DNA from: Xestospongia muta
Taxonomy: Eukaryota; Porifera; Demospongiae; Haplosclerida; Petrosiidae
Length of the DNA stretch: 64,000 nucleotides
Assembly: GCA_963693285.1 (NCBI GenBank)
Contig: OY848923.1
Location: 6,280,920-6,344,919, forward strand
Direction: 5' to 3'
Shown: in pieces, positions 43,960 through 64,000 of the stretch
Layout: every line of letters begins with the position of its first letter
How positions within the stretch are numbered: the first letter of the stretch is position 1
Position numbers and translations under genes: made by a program
The notes under the pieces: generated by a model
Seen by the model: only the letters and a program-made list of their open reading frames with translations
Database searches by the model: none
Told to the model about the DNA's origin: nothing

Positions 43960-44183
43960 CATTAACCAAATGAAGATTCGTTTAGTTTCTGAAAAAGAAG
44001 GAGAGATGACAAAACTCAACGAACTGAAAACATCCAAGATCTTAGCTCAAAAAGTAGACGTCTGGCTCAGTGCCTCTGGATTATGGGTTGGTGCTGATTA
44101 TTATTTTAGCGGTTAAAATTTCCCGCCAAAATCAATTAAGCTAAAATCAACGTGCTCTTCAATTAGAACTTTTCCTCATTCTA
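43960..44183. promoter_or_regulatory. Bidirectional promoter region of POLE2 and HDAC3
   Basis: 224 bases lie between divergent start codons. The sequence includes TTTCCCGCCAAAA (about 44118-44130), which matches the E2F consensus TTTSSCGC and would suit the S-phase gene POLE2. Confidence 0.55.
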
Positions 44184-47844
<3,661 letters not shown>

Positions 47845-48921
47845 AAACCAATGACCAGCCAGCTATATATGAATTACTATATATATTGTGATTAACTACA
47901 GTTTTGTCCTTCATGTATGTAATACAGCTGGTCAGGACCAACAAGAAATACTTTTCTTCAACCATTTTGCTCTTGTGTTTTTTGTCTATTATTTGATAAC
48001 ACACTCTTATTTTATATATCACCACATTGTATTAATACATTTGTTTCAAACACTAATAATAATACAATTAATATATTTATTTAAGTACTGGAGACATACA
48101 TTAATAATAGAAGTGTTTTTCTAAGTAATGAATGTCTCTAAAGTAGTACGTCATATACTACATAAGCTATGTGTGTACATTTATAGTACACAATCACCAA
48201 CCACTGTATATATATATATCTCTGGGTTTTTGAGAGGTTGCGAATATGTTTGTTGTAAGAGATGAAAGTTTAAGAATATCTTTTTACAAAATATAATTTT
48301 AATTTTCATAATTATTGTTTACATTATACATTTATAATTTGTCAATTAAAAAATGATATATTTTATAGAGGGATAATGAGTACCGTAATAAACCTAATTA
48401 TAAGCACACCACAACAAAGTGTTAAAATTTGGATGCATCTCTCAATTATAATATAAGTATCTATACTATTTCTGAGACACAGCTGACTATTATAGTGTAC
48501 TATATCATGAATTTGGGCATATAATTTAAATTGAATAGAGATGTGTGTTCCTATGACAACTGAGAAACTGGTTAGTTTAGTTTTCCCACACGTTTTGCGA
48601 GTCTTTCTTCCTCTCTTAAACGAGTAGAATCCTTGGAAATGAACAGAGTAAATATAATACCTGATGTACTTCCTCACACTCTCCCTCCTACATTCCCTCT
48701 CTCTCTCTCTCTCTCCATCAATTCCCTTCTTTATTAGTAAGTTTAGAATTACTCGCTTGTTATTTATCTATTATCTGCCATCAGTTGCCCCTTCCATTCA
48801 TCCATCTTTCCATCCATTAATTTGTCCCTCCCATCCATTCATCCATTACCTTATTATCTGAGCCACTCAATACAGTACTCTTATAATCTTTAGTGTTTCT
48901 AAAGAAGGCGGAGACAAGTTA
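47845..48921. other. Convergent 3' spacer between HDAC3 and the EH-domain gene
   Basis: About 1.1 kb of AT-rich DNA between two stop codons, with a CT run at about 48700-48715 and CCATCCATT-type short repeats near 48780-48845. I see no gene in it. Confidence 0.6.
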
Positions 48922-63094
<14,173 letters not shown>

Positions 63095-63754
63095 TATGTA
63101 TCTTTAATTTTGTGTGCGCGTGTGTGTGTGAGAGAGAGAGAGAGAGCGAGTAAATGTTATTGATTCACACCTACATTTCTTCATTATAAAAATGAAAGTT
63201 CACTTTGACCTTAACAAACAATAACAAACTATCAGATACATTACAAGTGATTTATAAATAATTATTATAATGAAAATATTATTGATTATCATTTTAAATT
63301 GTCTCAAAACTGACCTTAATTTGGTATTATACACCCTTCAAAGGTCAGAGAATTCACAAGTTCACTATTCAACAACTTTCACTGAATGCCTTCAATGTAC
63401 TGATAGTCCTAATAAAGGTAAGTGTAAAATATAAGACTGAAAACAAACCCGTATCACTAACAAGTCGTATCCAATGTCAGAAAGAATGTTTGTTTACAAC
63501 AAAGTTTACTAATTCCTGAGATAAAAATGCCTTCACTCTTTATATCTTGCACACTCCAAAAATCTAATCGCTTCCTAAACGAACGTATAGCCCTGGACAA
63601 AGAGAAGCCAATAAAAGGCGTGCAATTCATACCGGCACAACGTGGGCAGCTCACGCTAGTAGGCGTGTCGTCCAGCTTAGCAAATTGTCTGGTATTTAAA
63701 AGGGAGGGTTTTTTGCATTTTTGGCTTCTTGACGTTCAGTTCTGTGGTCTAACA
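63095..63754. promoter_or_regulatory. Divergent intergenic region of the EH gene and class C GPCR
   Basis: This 660-base interval lies between two divergent start codons. Near the EH gene it has a GT/GA microsatellite (about 63112-63150). Near the GPCR, TATTTAAA at 63693-63700 is a plausible TATA box about 55-60 bases before the ATG. Confidence 0.5.
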
Positions 63755-64000
63755 ATGCAGTGGTTATTTGCGACAATCTCGTACGGATACTTGCTGTATT
63801 TTTTGCTTCTACTCGTCACCTCTCGAATTACTTTCATCCATTGCGATGAAGTCGACGTAATTGACGTAGGAGGTCGTATTCGAGGCGTTCGAAACCGTTT
63901 GAATAAAGATTTTGTTTTAGGTGGACTGTTTCCAGTTCATTCTGATGCCGACAAAGGCGCAAAGTGCGGAAACATACGTTTAGAGAGAGGCACAGAGAGA
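63755..64000 (+). CDS. Class C GPCR (mGluR/CaSR-like), N-terminal part, cut by window end
   Basis: The open frame starts at ATG 63755 and runs off the window after 82 codons. It opens with a signal peptide (MQWLFATISYGYLLYFLLLL) and reaches DFVLGGLFPVHSDADKGAKC, the conserved start of the periplasmic-binding-like ligand domain of metabotropic glutamate and calcium-sensing receptors, followed by NIRLERGTER, which aligns with the EDRGIQR-like segment of mGluRs. The seven-helix part lies beyond the window. Sponges are known to have many class C receptors. The ligand cannot be judged, because the residues that contact the amino acid lie further downstream. Confidence 0.85.
   Translation, partial: MQWLFATISYGYLLYFLLLLVTSRITFIHCDEVDVIDVGGRIRGVRNRLNKDFVLGGLFPVHSDADKGAKCGNIRLERGTER

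Noticed and set aside
63457..63654. 65-codon minus-strand frame before the GPCR
   Set aside because: It lies in the divergent promoter, lacks a recognisable domain, and its Cys-rich look is due to local composition.

Overview
This is a eukaryotic, animal-type window that is AT-rich and gene-dense. It most likely comes from a sponge (a haplosclerid demosponge such as Amphimedon). That assignment is inference from gene content and style: short GT-AG introns, many head-to-head genes with only 100-250 bp between start codons, an SRCR receptor, a kelch/ZU5/death-fold gene, a class C GPCR, and clear metazoan orthologues (HDAC3, POLE2, PNKP, ALG2, ADAM10, NKAPD1, NAAA). No species marker was found. 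Exon structures were built by hand from splice signals and from reading-frame phase continuity across every junction.

Layout. 1-5 kb: a decayed, truncated copy of the ZU5-type gene, a 100-bp minisatellite and two MITE-like elements. 5.0-11.5 kb (-): a possible 77-aa small gene and a 14-exon gene (977 aa) encoding kelch repeats, a coiled coil, a ZU5-like domain, a glycine-rich hydrophobic segment and a CARD-like C-terminus, which together resemble an innate-immune or death-fold sensor. 14.3-18.2 kb (+): a tandem-C2, coiled-coil protein. 18.4-20.2 kb (-): a small secreted C39/papain-like cysteine peptidase. 20.5-27.5 kb: housekeeping genes in divergent pairs, ALG2(-)/PNKP(+) and ADAM10(-)/NKAPD1(+).

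27.6-41.9 kb is the most distinctive region. Seven intronless NAAA-type amidase genes (three +, two -, two +) surround a 15-exon transmembrane SRCR receptor. The first amidase copy has lost the catalytic cysteine and arginine and looks like a pseudoenzyme. The inner copies are arranged as a head-to-head mirror with shared 3' flanks, a truncated gene remnant and two perfect palindromes.

42.4-47.8 kb: POLE2(-) diverges from HDAC3(+); HDAC3 has one apparent GC-AG intron. 48.9-63.1 kb (-): a 14-exon, 895-aa protein with two EH domains and a coiled coil (endocytic scaffold type, no SH3), whose introns carry many satellites and internal duplications. 63.7 kb to the end (+): the first 82 codons of a class C (mGluR/CaSR-like) GPCR, cut by the window edge.

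The genes do not form one pathway. The lipid-amidase/SRCR cluster and the kelch-ZU5-CARD gene are the best candidates for lineage-specific signalling or immune systems.
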